Assembly: GCA_964200075.2 (NCBI GenBank)
Contig: CAXNAA020000496.1
Location: 1-20,756, forward strand
Direction of reading: 5' to 3'
DNA: 20,756 nucleotides
From: Sphacelaria rigidula
Taxonomy: Eukaryota > Phaeophyceae > Sphacelariales
Position numbers and translations under genes: made by a program. Positions 1 to 11,400 of the stretch are shown in pieces. The notes beneath the pieces are model-generated. The model worked only from the letters and a program-made list of their open reading frames with translations. It did not search any database and had not been told where the DNA came from. Within the stretch, counting starts at the first letter, position 1, and each line of letters starts with the position of its first letter.

Positions 1-1438
1 GTTGTTCGAACAAGCTTGCTGTGGATCAATAACGCTCATCCCTACTGCCTGACACCCTTATGCGCCTCGTTTTTCGTGCAACCAAATACCCCCCCTCCCC
101 CTCCTATCGTAGGATGACTCGACGCATTTATACCCATCGAAACACCTCCCAAATGTTTTTTCGTATTTCGCTGCGTCAACATCAACCAAGCTGCCAGGTT
201 TGAGAGTGATTGAATCCTTCCTCGGGGAGATATAAAGGGAAGCGTTGGCGCCGGCTCTCCGTTCTTCAGCCCTTATTTTAACAGGAAATTTGGCGTCGTC
301 GTTACCGAAATATCATGTTTTAGGACATGTGTCTGAGTGGTCTCGAGTTGTAGAGGAGGGGGCTAGTTCGTAAACGATAGCTTGGATCGAAACACATCAA
401 GCTAAGGAGTTGTTTGCTGTACTGTCTTTAGAGCCCCCCCAGTGCCGACCGAGGATCTCCAAAAAGTAACCTGAAGTCCATTCGAGCAGTACACTCGCTG
501 CCGCTTTTCTTCGAACAGCTGTGGTAGTCGTATATGAGGGTGACTGGGGTTGTTTTTGTTTTTGAGTTGAACATTAACATGGTGGCCATACTAATCTCCT
601 TGTGCCACCTGTCTTTTCTTGTTTTGTCCCTTATTATCTTCTCTCTTCCTTTCTTTCGGCGTACACTTTTGACGGATCTGGCGTTTGTTGTTTACTTGTT
701 TGTTTTTCTTTCTTTCTTTTCTCTCCCCGTTGAACTCGGGGGAGCTACTTCTCACCGGTTTTCGTAGCGTATCTCTTCTTATTTTCTCTTTACTTTGGAA
801 ATGTGTCTGGTAAGGAATGGCAAGGACGGTATTGGATAGGCGCGCCCACGTCTGTGACCACGGGTTCGCGAGGTCGGGTTCGCGAGATCGGACTAATGTG
901 CGGAAATAATAAAATAATAATAATAATAAAAGGCCATAACTCCATGCCAGGACAACCGTTTTTTAAAACGCTTTTTTGTTGGGTTCCACGGAGAACAGCT
1001 ATTGCTGTGATACAAAAAATGTGAAGATTGAGCAGCCTATTTGGTTGAAAATTCGTATTTTTAGTTCTAGACAGTTTGGGGGCCGCTGATTGGCCGAGAC
1101 TACATTTTCGCCTATAGCTCCGTACCCTACCCTCAACTCCGAAAAAAGAAGATGTGACCCTGTTGTATTGCTCGCGGGAAACAGTACGATATCAGTTTCG
1201 TGAAAATTAAGCTCGTATTGCGTTCGGTATCAGCCGCGGAATGCAATTGGGATATTCAATCTGAACCAGCTTGTATTATAATCACCTCCGCACGTACTCA
1301 ACCCCCTTTTTCTTCGGCTGAGTCGGGAAACATCGAACTTTTAACCCCGGCATCACCACAACTATTTTACAAACGCACAGACATGCGCACGCACTCACGC
1401 ACCTGTTGATTCGACAGCGGCAAAGCCCGCGACCAATG
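1..1438. other. 3' flank of the MYB gene, no gene recognised
   Basis: The stretch contains a C-rich run (about 89-104), a T-rich/CT-rich segment (about 600-800) and an AAT microsatellite. The frame at 534-767 is hydrophobic only because of T-rich composition. On the minus strand just past the MYB stop, TGTAAAATAG occurs near 1366-1375 and could lie in the 3' untranslated region, but no poly(A) signal can be assigned safely. Confidence 0.6.
904..931 (+). repeat. AAT-type microsatellite
   Basis: A run of AAATAAT/AATAAT units forms an imperfect trinucleotide repeat in the 3' flank. Confidence 0.85.
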
Positions 1439-2473
1439 CTAAGCCTCCTCCTTTCCCATTGCAAAGCCATCTCGCCCCTTCCAGTACGGCCTCCACGGCC
1501 CGGGAACAGACCCCAGCCCCCGCTGGTAGGCACCACCGGGCCCAGAATACCACCCAGGCCTCGACGACCTGGCTTCGTTCGACCAGCCAGGCGGCGCTCC
1601 TACTTCTCCCTCCACGCCGTATTGAAGCCCATCGTCGGCGCCGCCGCTGTCACCGCCGCCACCATTCCTGAGCCCAACTCCATGACCATCAAGATCCTCA
1701 CCGTAGCCATGGCCGTCATATCGGGGGCGGTGTTGTTGATCTTCGCCTTGGTGGTAAAGCGGCGGGTAAGACGCAGAGCCGTGGTGCGTACTGACAGTGA
1801 CCGTATCCCCGCGGGCGACCGCGAACCCCATCGCAACCGACGGATCTTGCGAGTCAGTGCTTCCCCCCACCCGGCCACGGCCGCTGCTGTACCGTGAAGC
1901 GCCGAATGCACTGCCGCCGGCATCTGTGGCGGGGCTTGGGTGAGAGTTCCATACGCCGCTGGTAGCTCCACCACCACCGCCGCCGCCGCCGAAGCCGACG
2001 GCGCCTCCCTCGCCGATGCCGGCCGCCACGCCTGCCCCACCAGGAGCGGATGAGTCCGGTGGGGGACTCGCGCTGCCGGGCGGGGTGGAGCCGTGGTCAA
2101 CCACGTTGCAGACGTACGCGGAGCTTCTGCTACCGCCGCCACCCAAGTGAACTGCTGCAGTTGCTGCTGCTGCTGTTGATGCGCTAGATCTATTGCTCGG
2201 GTTGATGTTGTGATGGTGGTGATAGTAACCGTGGTGATCGAGACTATTGGATGCTCGACGGTCGGCATCGTCTTCGTCTTCTCGTTCTACTCCCTCTCCT
2301 TCTCCGGTGCGTGTGTCCACGTTGACAGAACGCAAGTTGTCCGCCATACTCTCGCGGTGACTGTCGTTGCTGTTGTGGGCGGTCGCGGAGTTTGCTAATC
2401 GTCTCTCGGACTCAAGCTCCAAGATACCGGCGGCCTGCGCGAGGATGGACATGCCGGCCTCCGCATTACTCAC
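1439..2473 (-). CDS. MYB exon 6: C-terminal low-complexity tail
   Basis: 1035 bp including the TAG stop (1441-1439). The acceptor TTTTTGTCGCCAG|GTG follows runs of T. It encodes VSNAEAGMSILAQAAGILEL, possibly a short helix, then an acidic patch (about 572-582), a His run (about 585-598), poly-Ala (about 609-617), a Gly run (about 665-679) and a Gly/Tyr/Trp-rich end. There is no recognisable domain. The open frame and biased composition support coding; a further intron cannot be excluded. The long open frames on the opposite strand here are by-products of high GC. Confidence 0.75.
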   Translation of the reverse strand: MSNAEAGMSILAQAAGILELESERRLANSATAHNSNDSHRESMADNLRSVNVDTRTGEGEGVEREDEDDADRRASNSLDHHGYYHHHHNINPSNRSSASTAAAATAAVHLGGGGSRSSAYVCNVVDHGSTPPGSASPPPDSSAPGGAGVAAGIGEGGAVGFGGGGGGGGATSGVWNSHPSPATDAGGSAFGASRYSSGRGRVGGSTDSQDPSVAMGFAVARGDTVTVSTHHGSASYPPLYHQGEDQQHRPRYDGHGYGEDLDGHGVGLRNGGGGDSGGADDGLQYGVEGEVGAPPGWSNEARSSRPGWYSGPGGAYQRGLGSVPGPWRPYWKGRDGFAMGKEEA

Positions 2474-5400
2474 CTGGCGACAAAAATGGCGAACGAAAAA
2501 AAACTTGCCGCGTAAAAAAACTGGGAAAATAACGTGCGCGCATGATGGTGTGTCAGTGCCGGGACGTGATGACAGTACCCGGCGAGTTCAACATTACAGA
2601 ATAAGCATCGCAGCGCCATCAAGGCGTTGTAGGCCCTCGACCAGAGAATCGACGATGGCACAGAAACGAGGGAACGGGGAACAGGTGTACCCATACCCGA
2701 ATTCCCAGGGACGACGGGCAACAGAACCCGTAACATACACACGCACACATGAAAAAATTACAGCGTACCCTCTTACGCGGGGCGATCCCACCCGCCGTAG
2801 TCCCCGCCTCGTCGCCGCCATCACCGTTGGTCTCCGTACGAACGTGCACATCCCCCTCGCTCAACTCTCGTTTCGTCCCTCGCCCCTCTCCGCTGCCTCC
2901 GCCACCCCCTGCCCCCCCGCACACGCGTTGCTGCTGCAGTTCTTCCCCGACGTAACCGCCGACATCCCGACAATCGCCGAGGTCCCGTTTGTCTCCACCC
3001 TCGCTGCTCTCCGTTCTATCTCCAAGCTCGCATGCGACGCGCTCGCTGGTTGCAGCCACCATGAGCGCCTGCAGCGCGCCGGACCCACCCCCTCTCCAGC
3101 ACGCCGATACCGACGCCGACTCGCTCGCTGCCAAAACCACCGCGGGATCAGAACCGGTTCCATTGGTGGTAGGTCTGGTGGTTCTTGTTCCCTGGGATCG
3201 TCCCTCATTTATCTCCGCCGACCCTCGCCCATCATCTTGCTCCTCTTCGTCATCCTCGTCGTCGTCTTCGCCATCATAAGCAGCGGCAACGTTATAGCCG
3301 TTGTAGTGGCTGCTGTTACCATCATCATTATTATCGTAGCCGTTGTTGTTTCTAGCGCTGTTGTTATCATCGATGTAGGAGTGGCGGTGACAGCTACTGT
3401 CCAAGCGGTACGCCGTTGGTTTTATCGTTGAGCGGTCCGTTACCCCACCACTGTCGCCACGACCGCCATGGCCTCCGGTGTTTGCGTGGGATAAAACTTC
3501 GGGGGGAACGGCCGTCGCCCTTGCGAGGAGCTCGTTGGCGCGTGTTTCGGTGAGACCCTTGGCGTTGAGAGAGTTAAATCTGAGGAAGAGTCGGGGGAGG
3601 GGGGGGGGGGAAGGGAAGGGCAAGAGATGAGGGGCCGCGGGTGGCTGTGAAAGAATAAAGTGTACAACATTGCCGGTCATCGTTCACTGTTTCATCATGA
3701 ACCGAGACGATATTTTTTACCCTCAGCTGGATACTTACGAACAGTATGGCGAATGGCATATGTGATAGTAATGTTGACCATATTACGCTGCGACGATGCG
3801 GCACCGCACTATGCTGGGGACCCCCCCTGTGTGGGTCTAACGCGGTTGTGAAAAGCGTCGAGGATGACAGATACAGCAGCGAAACGTGCGATCTAGAGAC
3901 ATTACACATAGCACTTGGAGCGATTTTCAAACAAAGCGCCGCCTGCCCCACCAACCACAGTGCATACTCGGGCTTGTTTCTCTTGGAAGGTGCTCCTCAC
4001 CGATTCTTGATGGCGTTTTCCGATCGTCCGGTCAGAATCCTCGACATCTCGCTCCACTTATTGCCCAGCTGCCTCTGTGCCTCGCAAAGAATTTGGTCTT
4101 CCTGATGACGCACACGAAACACACAAGAAGGAAGCGATGGGAGACAACGATGGGTCCTAAACCTGCCTAGAATCTAGGCGCACACAGATGATCATCTCGC
4201 GCTCCTTTGGGCACATAGCACCCCCAAACACAACACCGACCACGGCAGGTGATGAGAACAGTGAATGTGAAAAGGTACAGTATCAGGTCTTCAGCGAACA
4301 CTTGTGGTCATTTCATCTCTCTTACTTTTCCTGCGCAGGAAGGACACGGATCTCACTTGCCTCCCTCCCCTCATACCGGACTCTTATCAGCGTGTTCCGA
4401 CAGAAAGAAGGTGCCAGAGACAACAACAACTTCCGATTACAGCTGGTGCGGAGACGGGCAACTGTTGTCCAGCCTCCCATTTTTCAGTACAGCGACAACT
4501 AGCCGTAGATGAAGTATCCGAAACTTTCGCACGCTTACATGACAATGCGGCTGCTGCTGCTGCCGCCGCCGCCGCTAAAAGTATGCACACGAGCGGCTAG
4601 GTTTGCACAGCCCAAACGTGCCCCTACTGCTTCGCGCTGCTCTATTTCCTGTATAAATTCTCGCTCCGTTGATTCCGTATTATATGCAGTAGATGACCCT
4701 GTATCGACAGAGCTTCGGCAGTACAGGCGCAGCATCTGAGCACAGCCTACTGCCCCAACACAACAAGTATTTTCCGAGACCCGACACGATCCCATAGTCT
4801 GCATAGGGCGGGAAGCCTACTGCCCTGTTATGGCATACTGCCGATCGCAGGGCATTTACCCCCAGAGCAATACCGCTGGGCCCTATCAACCATGGGGTGC
4901 ATTATACAACGTCCCCCGGGGGTCACTTCATGGTTGTTTTTGGCACCACAAATATGCCGGTATCCACAGTGCACAGCAGTGGGAGTCCCACCAGAGTGCG
5001 GCCCTCGAAAGGGTCACCTGTATTGGGGTCAATATTGCTCGCCACAAGTTCCAGCCATTATACTGGTTTCACTTTATTCCACCACACAAGGTACAGTACG
5101 GGGTCCCACAACAGTGCGGCAATTCAACGCTGGCAACCCACCGCACTGTACTGGGACCCCTACTGTACCGGGGTTAGTTGAGGATCACCTCCTGTATGTA
5201 TACCCCCAGGTGATGAAATTGTCTTTCGGGCCAAAAGTCGTATCGTCTTTGGATTACTAACATGTTAACTTGCCTGACCACGACTTTCCCGGGGTGCGTG
5301 ACACAGTTGCGGCCCGGAGATAAGAAACGTCCATTTGAGGTTGAGCCTCAAAGTCTTCTTTTGGGCGGAAACACCAGCAGAAGTCGTGTTTTTTCTTATA

Positions 5401-8400
5401 TTGAGTTTTCTTATATTTCTGGCCGACCGGATCCTGTTGATTTTCTTAAATTGTCGTTTTCTTACATCGTCGATGTACCGCTGGTCACACAAAGCACAAC
5501 CCCAACCGGCGTCGATCGCGCCGCATGAAACAGCCGTAAACCAAGAACGTATGCCGCTCCCAGAAAAAGTACAGTTTATCAGGGGGGGGGGGGTCTAGAT
5601 ATAGAGGGCACGTTTCTTAGTTGGGAAGGGGCTCCCCAGTCACCTAGTTTCTTACTTCTTATGCCTATTTTAGGTATGTATCCGCGCTGTTTCTTATTTT
5701 CATGTTTCTTATCTTATCGCCCAGTTAGAGGTGTGTTTCTTAATCCATTCTTCTCATTTTCCGTGAAAGGCTCAGCCTAATTTTCTTCACCATCATTTTC
5801 TCAAATGCGGGCCGCAACTGTATCACCGTCGCGCCCCTGTGGACGAACGGTGATATCTTTTATCAATAGTGTCGGTAAGGGCCAAAGGTTGAAGGTTCGA
5901 ATCTCGATATATACCTTTTTTTTTTTCATGAGAAGAATCTGGTTTTTGGCATTGAAAACGTGAGGACATGAGTAGCAGTCCAGTAGCGAATAATATTTGA
6001 CGACTTTCAACACGGTGCGGTGCGGTGCGATGCAGCATTGGGGGGGGGGCGAGGCGGAGTCGGGTGATGATCCAATCCGTGATACCAAAATGCCAAGTAC
6101 GTACGGGGGGAAGAGATGGCTTGATCCCTTGACACCAAGAACTCGTTCCGTGGTGGGCGAGGGGAAATACGAGGGGAGACAAGACAGGAAAAAACGAAAA
6201 TGGACCACCCTGGATGGTATGCGGTGTAGCCTGGGAAAGATGTGCGTGTTGTTCCTCCCCAGTGTTGCGCCAAAAGAAAAAAAAAAGTCAGATGTACGCC
6301 GATTTTCGCATACAAATATCATTGTATAAAGTACCAGCTTGGATCATCCGCAAATTAGGTGTAGTTCACACAAGCGAGGTGCCCTAGAGGGACGACCTAC
6401 GGCCGAACACGCAGCATATCTGAAAAACTATGTTCAAGGCTGGATCGTTGGCACAAGTTGCAGGCCGAGAACGTGATCTTATCCCGCCTTCGGTGGTGTG
6501 CATGGCGTTGCTCGGTGCGGGTGCCTTGCGGGCCCCCTTTTACAACGATAGGTGGCGACCGCGCTTGGTGTTCCAGCGCACCACTGCGCCCAGGGCGTAG
6601 TATATGGAGTGTACAATCCGCTTGAAAAAGAAGCATCTCATTTGCTTTCGTCGCACTGGAGAACGGCACAATCGTTTGCGTGCATGTCTGGCGGCGCAGC
6701 TGATGGGTTCGAAATTTGAAAACTCCGTCATAACCACTACATAAAGTGCAGTGTAATACGCTGATACAATGTACGGTCTACAGACAATATACCCGTACCG
6801 TAATACTACGTAACTGCATATGATGCGCGGCGTAATCAGGGCGTAACCGCATCTCATGTATATTTGAGGATTTTCCTTCGGTAAACCCTGGGTAAACCAT
6901 CACTTTTCAGTGCAACTTGAGCTGTGGATTTCTCGCCTGTAACTGCGTTTTCCATCATGGAACTTTGCACACTAGTTGGACACAACACAGGCAGCATATG
7001 CCCAAAGCATCCACGCGATTGGGCCCGGGAACATCGTACAACATGGCCCCAGCCCATTGTGGGTAATGCCGTTCATGCGCTCTCAAACCGGCCATGCAAC
7101 TGCCCAGACTTTGCGCACTACAGGCGAAAGCATATGTGCACGCGGAGATGCACAAACTTGGACATTTAGCGCGGCTGGGCGGTCGATGTGGCAGAAAACT
7201 GACACCAGTCTGTACTGCGACCCTCTCTGGATCATGATCATCAGTAGTGTACCGATCGGCACACAGTGTGTAGAGCTGCGCATTCCATGACGCACGACCC
7301 TACGCGCGCTGTAGCCGCTGCGAGGCGCTGAAACTTTGCCCATATGTTGTACGAACCACAGTCAACAGTTCCACGTCGCTATATCTGGTTTTGTGTGCTG
7401 CAGGAGTGCGCACTGGAGGGAAAAGTGGTCAGATTTTGTTCCGAAAAATGTTTTTTTTCTTCTTGTTTTGCCGCAAGACTGTTCCCTCGTTCACCTCCGG
7501 TGTCCACTCGCCCTTTTTCACCCTGGCGTCCACGTGGTTGTGCCATCTCTCCCTGCACTGCTTGCCCGATCGGCCCGGGAATGACTTTGCCAGAAGATTC
7601 CTGCGCGAGCATCCCAAAAAAAAGATTAAATACATCAGAACAACTGAAAAACAATAACGACGCTCAGCGAAAACTTTTCAACGCTTTTTTTCGGGGGGGA
7701 GGAAACAACTCTCGACCTAGAAAAGACCCTACTATATGGACAAGTCTCTTCTTCCCTCGTGCGTTCGGTTTCGATGCACACGGTCTGTTCGTCGACCGTT
7801 TCATAGGGTTGTCTTCTTCCGGGGGGGGGGCGGGGGGGGGGCATATCCTTCAGTTTTGGGACATTTGATTCAGCTGTCTGCCCACACAGACAGGCAATAT
7901 TGCCACCACATGTCTCGGACACTCTGCATCATCCCACCGCCGAGACGAGTCTAGCCGACATTTCCGATATGCTCCAGGTTTTGAGAATGGCCTCTGTAAA
8001 AAAATCTAGCTGGACATGAGAGAATGTGCTTACGATGTGAACAAGCATTACAGAAATCTGCAGATACCGTGTTTGTCCATGCTCAGCTGGACTCTTGTTC
8101 AGAGGCCATTTTCGAAACCTCGGAGCCAAGCGAATCACAAGAATGGACAAGACTCTGCTCAGTCGGGTGATGCAGAGTGTCCAAGACATGTGATGTCAAT
8201 ATTGCAAGTTTGAGGGCCAAAGACTGGATCAAAATGTCCCGAACTGAAATATACGTCCCCTTCCCCTTAGAGAGGAATAAAATAATAGAAACTGCCTAGC
8301 CCTGAATTTCATCATTCTCTTCATCAAAATTACCAATCTACTTCGAACTGAGACAACAGCAACGGCAACATTATCCCTTTGACTGCCAGCGTAGGTCATC

Positions 8401-11400
8401 TGATGAACTGGCATCAATTTCATTTGGAAAATCAATTCATGACTCAGGTAAGCAACTCTCGCGGTCAAGTGGTTAACCTCTCGACCCTGAGAGCAGCTCA
8501 CCTGGGTCATGGATTCATCTTTCGAATTAAATTAATGCCAATTCAACACATGGCCTATGCTAGCGGTCGAAGGGTACCAAGAGACGACAGGGAAACTGAA
8601 ACAACCCATGTTGAGAAAGGCAACAGAGGAGGATATAGTACAGTTTTTCCGTGAAATCGCGAGTATTACGAGGCCAAACCAGGGGGGCGGTGTCTGTAGT
8701 GCCTAGAGACATGCCACCACTAGCCTCACTCGAGGGAAAACAACGTTATTTTGGTGCGCCAGATCTTCTGACAGGTTAAATGATGCGGTGATTCTTGCTG
8801 TGGATCTACAACCTACGAGTATTCGCATGAACAAGACCGAGCTCGTTGTCAGCTAGATCTACCGACAGGTTTAAAGATGCGCAGTGGTTCTTGGTGTGGT
8901 GGTGCAATAAGTTTCGTTGTTGCGTGTTCTCTCGAGCCTGTCAGCAGATCTGGCGGACACCAAAATTTTGCCGGTTCTTTATTGCGAGTGAGGAGGTTGC
9001 ACCGCTTGATTGAATGGGTGATAGTCGCGCATGAACTGATTCGAAAACAAACCCAGTCGCAGTTACAAGACACGGGTACAGGCGTACCCAAGGTCAACAA
9101 CAGCAACACGCGATAAGGGAAATTGAGATTGCAGCGTTGAATCTAATATGTTACGGTAAGATTGTGTTAAACTCACCAATACCATGTCCTCGTAACATCC
9201 TGGTTCATGGTTTTCAAACAATATTGAGAATGACAACACCTCACAAACCAAAAAAAGCCAGGACATCTAGTACTATAACTCGGGTTTAGCGCCCGCGGCC
9301 TGCTGTGAATCCTTACAGCCCCCTCGTGGAGGGTGGCGATATTGTAGACGACGAAGACCTAGCAGGACATGCGGGCGCTGAAACACATGTTTCGCGTACT
9401 TTACTTTTAGACTAACCGCATTGCTGCAGGCGAACATGATTGAGCAGCCAAGGCGGGGTCTTGTGACGGTCTGGCTTGTGGTGACGCGATGCTTACAGCG
9501 AGCAGGACGAATGCACCATGTACGTCTTGTTACCGTGCTGGTGCTATCGTTAATCCCTACAGTAGCAGAGATGCATATGCGATTGCAGGGCACCTACCGG
9601 GTGATGTGCAAACATCACCGGGAGGGGGCACGACCAATGTGAGTGGCAATGGCCTAGTGTAGTCCGAACCCCCGTGGTTCACAAAGAGGCGTCATCTCTT
9701 CCGCCAAAACAACGGTTTTAACACCCTGCGGAAGAAAACACAAGAAGGAGCCTCCTGACTCATGGTGCTCAAGGGTGTAAAGTCCTCTTCTAGGGCATGG
9801 ATTTTCCTTGACATGATTTAATCGTGATGAAATCCATATCCCTATAACGGATGACTCAAGATCGAAGTAGAAGACTGAGGATATGAACAAGAGGGGGGGG
9901 GGGAAGGGGGGGAAGAAAAAACTAGATGGACGGAGGGAGCAATACGTGGCAGGCGCTCGTCAAATGCAGTAGAGCTCACGTTACAACGTTTTCGTGAGAT
10001 TGAGAGCCTAGCGTTATTTAAAAGTGAGTCTCATTATTTGTTTTATGCCGACCAACTTTTCAGTTGTGTGCGTGCTCGTCTTCACCTGGAACACCGCCGT
10101 GTGCTTACAGCTATACGTCGATATCATAGTAGGGACATCAAAGGCTTCAGTGGCAAGCTACTACAAAAAAAAGCGTATTCGGCCTCGTAAAAGGCCCGAG
10201 AGGCCATTTCGGAACTGAAGCCATTTCATTTATAAATTAACTGCTTCTCACTCTCAATCGCATCCTGTTTCCATGCTCACGAAAACATTGTTGTCTGTGG
10301 AGTGGGGACGGAGCGTCTAAATTTCTGTGCTATACGGTAAAAAAACTCACCATTTTTTGTAACCAAAGTGGTCAACAAGACGCTTGAGGTGCTCATCCTC
10401 TTCGGCCGACCACGGTCCTTTCACCGGCGTATCTTTCACAGCCTCCCACCTGTGGCAAGAAAACAGATTATGATGTTGACACAAGAACATCCAAGACCCG
10501 AACAATGTGATGAATGGAGAATGACAGATACAGTAGACAGTGCTAATCCAACACGAAAAAAATATAAATACACGCCGAACACACTATCGAGGTGCTGCGG
10601 ATACACCGGGCATATCTCCCCCTTGTGTCTTCTTTGGGGACCCTTGAGCCATTCACGTGCTGAAGCCGTTAACGTACTGATTGATTTAAGAAATGACTGC
10701 TCGACTCGGATAGTGGTTGTTCATTTTCGAACGACTCATAAGAGTTCAAAGAACGGTTCGGTATTTTGATGGATAATGACGACCGTCACGAATTTTGAAA
10801 CTGGAGTCTGGATATTACACACTTTACCCCGAATAAACAGTTCGGTATTTTGAAAGGTGGTGACGGATATTACGGGGGGAAATGTGATGAGGGCTGGGGA
10901 TATACGTCGAATACTCTTTTGTCTAGTTCGGATGTGGCTCGATGGGTCCATCTATGCCAAGTTCAACAGTACAGTAAGTAAAAGCTCCACGTGTGTTCAT
11001 CCTGAGTTTAGCGTGGCCCATATCTCAAATAACCCGCCTCCCAACAAAATGTTCCGCGGTACTGTCAGCCGGCGACTTTGTCCCGAGAGCAAAAGCTGCT
11101 TCAGTGATCATTCAGCAACGTGAGATGACGCAGGAAAACGACAAATCGAGGGCGCGGTACTCGATCCAAGGCCTTACATTACAGCCCCAAAAACTTCTCA
11201 TCGACAACGGACATGAAAATATCTCAGGGGACATGTTCCAATTCCAACACGTACGTCGTCGAAATATTCGAGGTTAGTTTACCATGACTTTGCTTCACAC
11301 GCAAGACTAACCAAAACCTCTAGCCTTTGGCCGTTCAGATACACGGAAAAATACAAAGACAACATTATCAACAGAAATACCGTACATCTCTACTTTGCAC

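Larger units (their letters stand above)
4102..7494 (-). other. MYB intron 3 (3393 bp)
   Basis: This is a phase 0 intron (GTGAAC to ATCAG). It contains the GTACAGTAC stem-loop, the TTTCTTA cluster, a tRNA-like segment and poly-G runs at 5582-5593 and 6040-6049. The stretch 5930-7490 shows no gene or element that I can recognise. Confidence 0.85.
7601..10350 (-). other. MYB intron 2 (2750 bp)
   Basis: This is a phase 2 intron (GTGAGT to GCGCAG) that interrupts the codon of W170. Most of its sequence from 7842 to 8966, and from 9983 to 10291, is occupied by inverted-repeat elements listed separately. No coding sequence is evident. Confidence 0.85.

Noticed and set aside
534-767. Hydrophobic 77-codon ORF that could suggest a membrane peptide
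   Set aside because: Its Leu/Phe/Val content follows from a T-rich tract; there is no conserved context.
1406-3431. Long plus-strand frames (1406-1897, 2367-3431) and minus-strand off-frame ORFs (1600-2268, 2861-3208)
   Set aside because: They overlap MYB exons 5 and 6 in GC-rich, trinucleotide-biased sequence. The minus frame used here connects to the R3 repeat; the others have no domain or splice continuity.
4830-5260. ORFs of 94-122 codons as real genes
   Set aside because: All three plus frames are open together, with no start context, domain or splice signals; treated as a compositional oddity instead.
5833-5912. Functional tRNA gene
   Set aside because: A- and B-box matches are present but the T stem and anticodon arm do not fold.
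6680-6720. Second B-box-like GGTTCGAAA near 6707
   Set aside because: No A-box at a suitable distance and no terminator follow.
8229-8654. Opposing ORFs of about 90 codons with similar peptides (MTQVS, LSHELIF / LGHGFIF)
   Set aside because: The similarity arises because both lie in the inverted MITE dimer; they are mirror readings of a non-coding palindrome.
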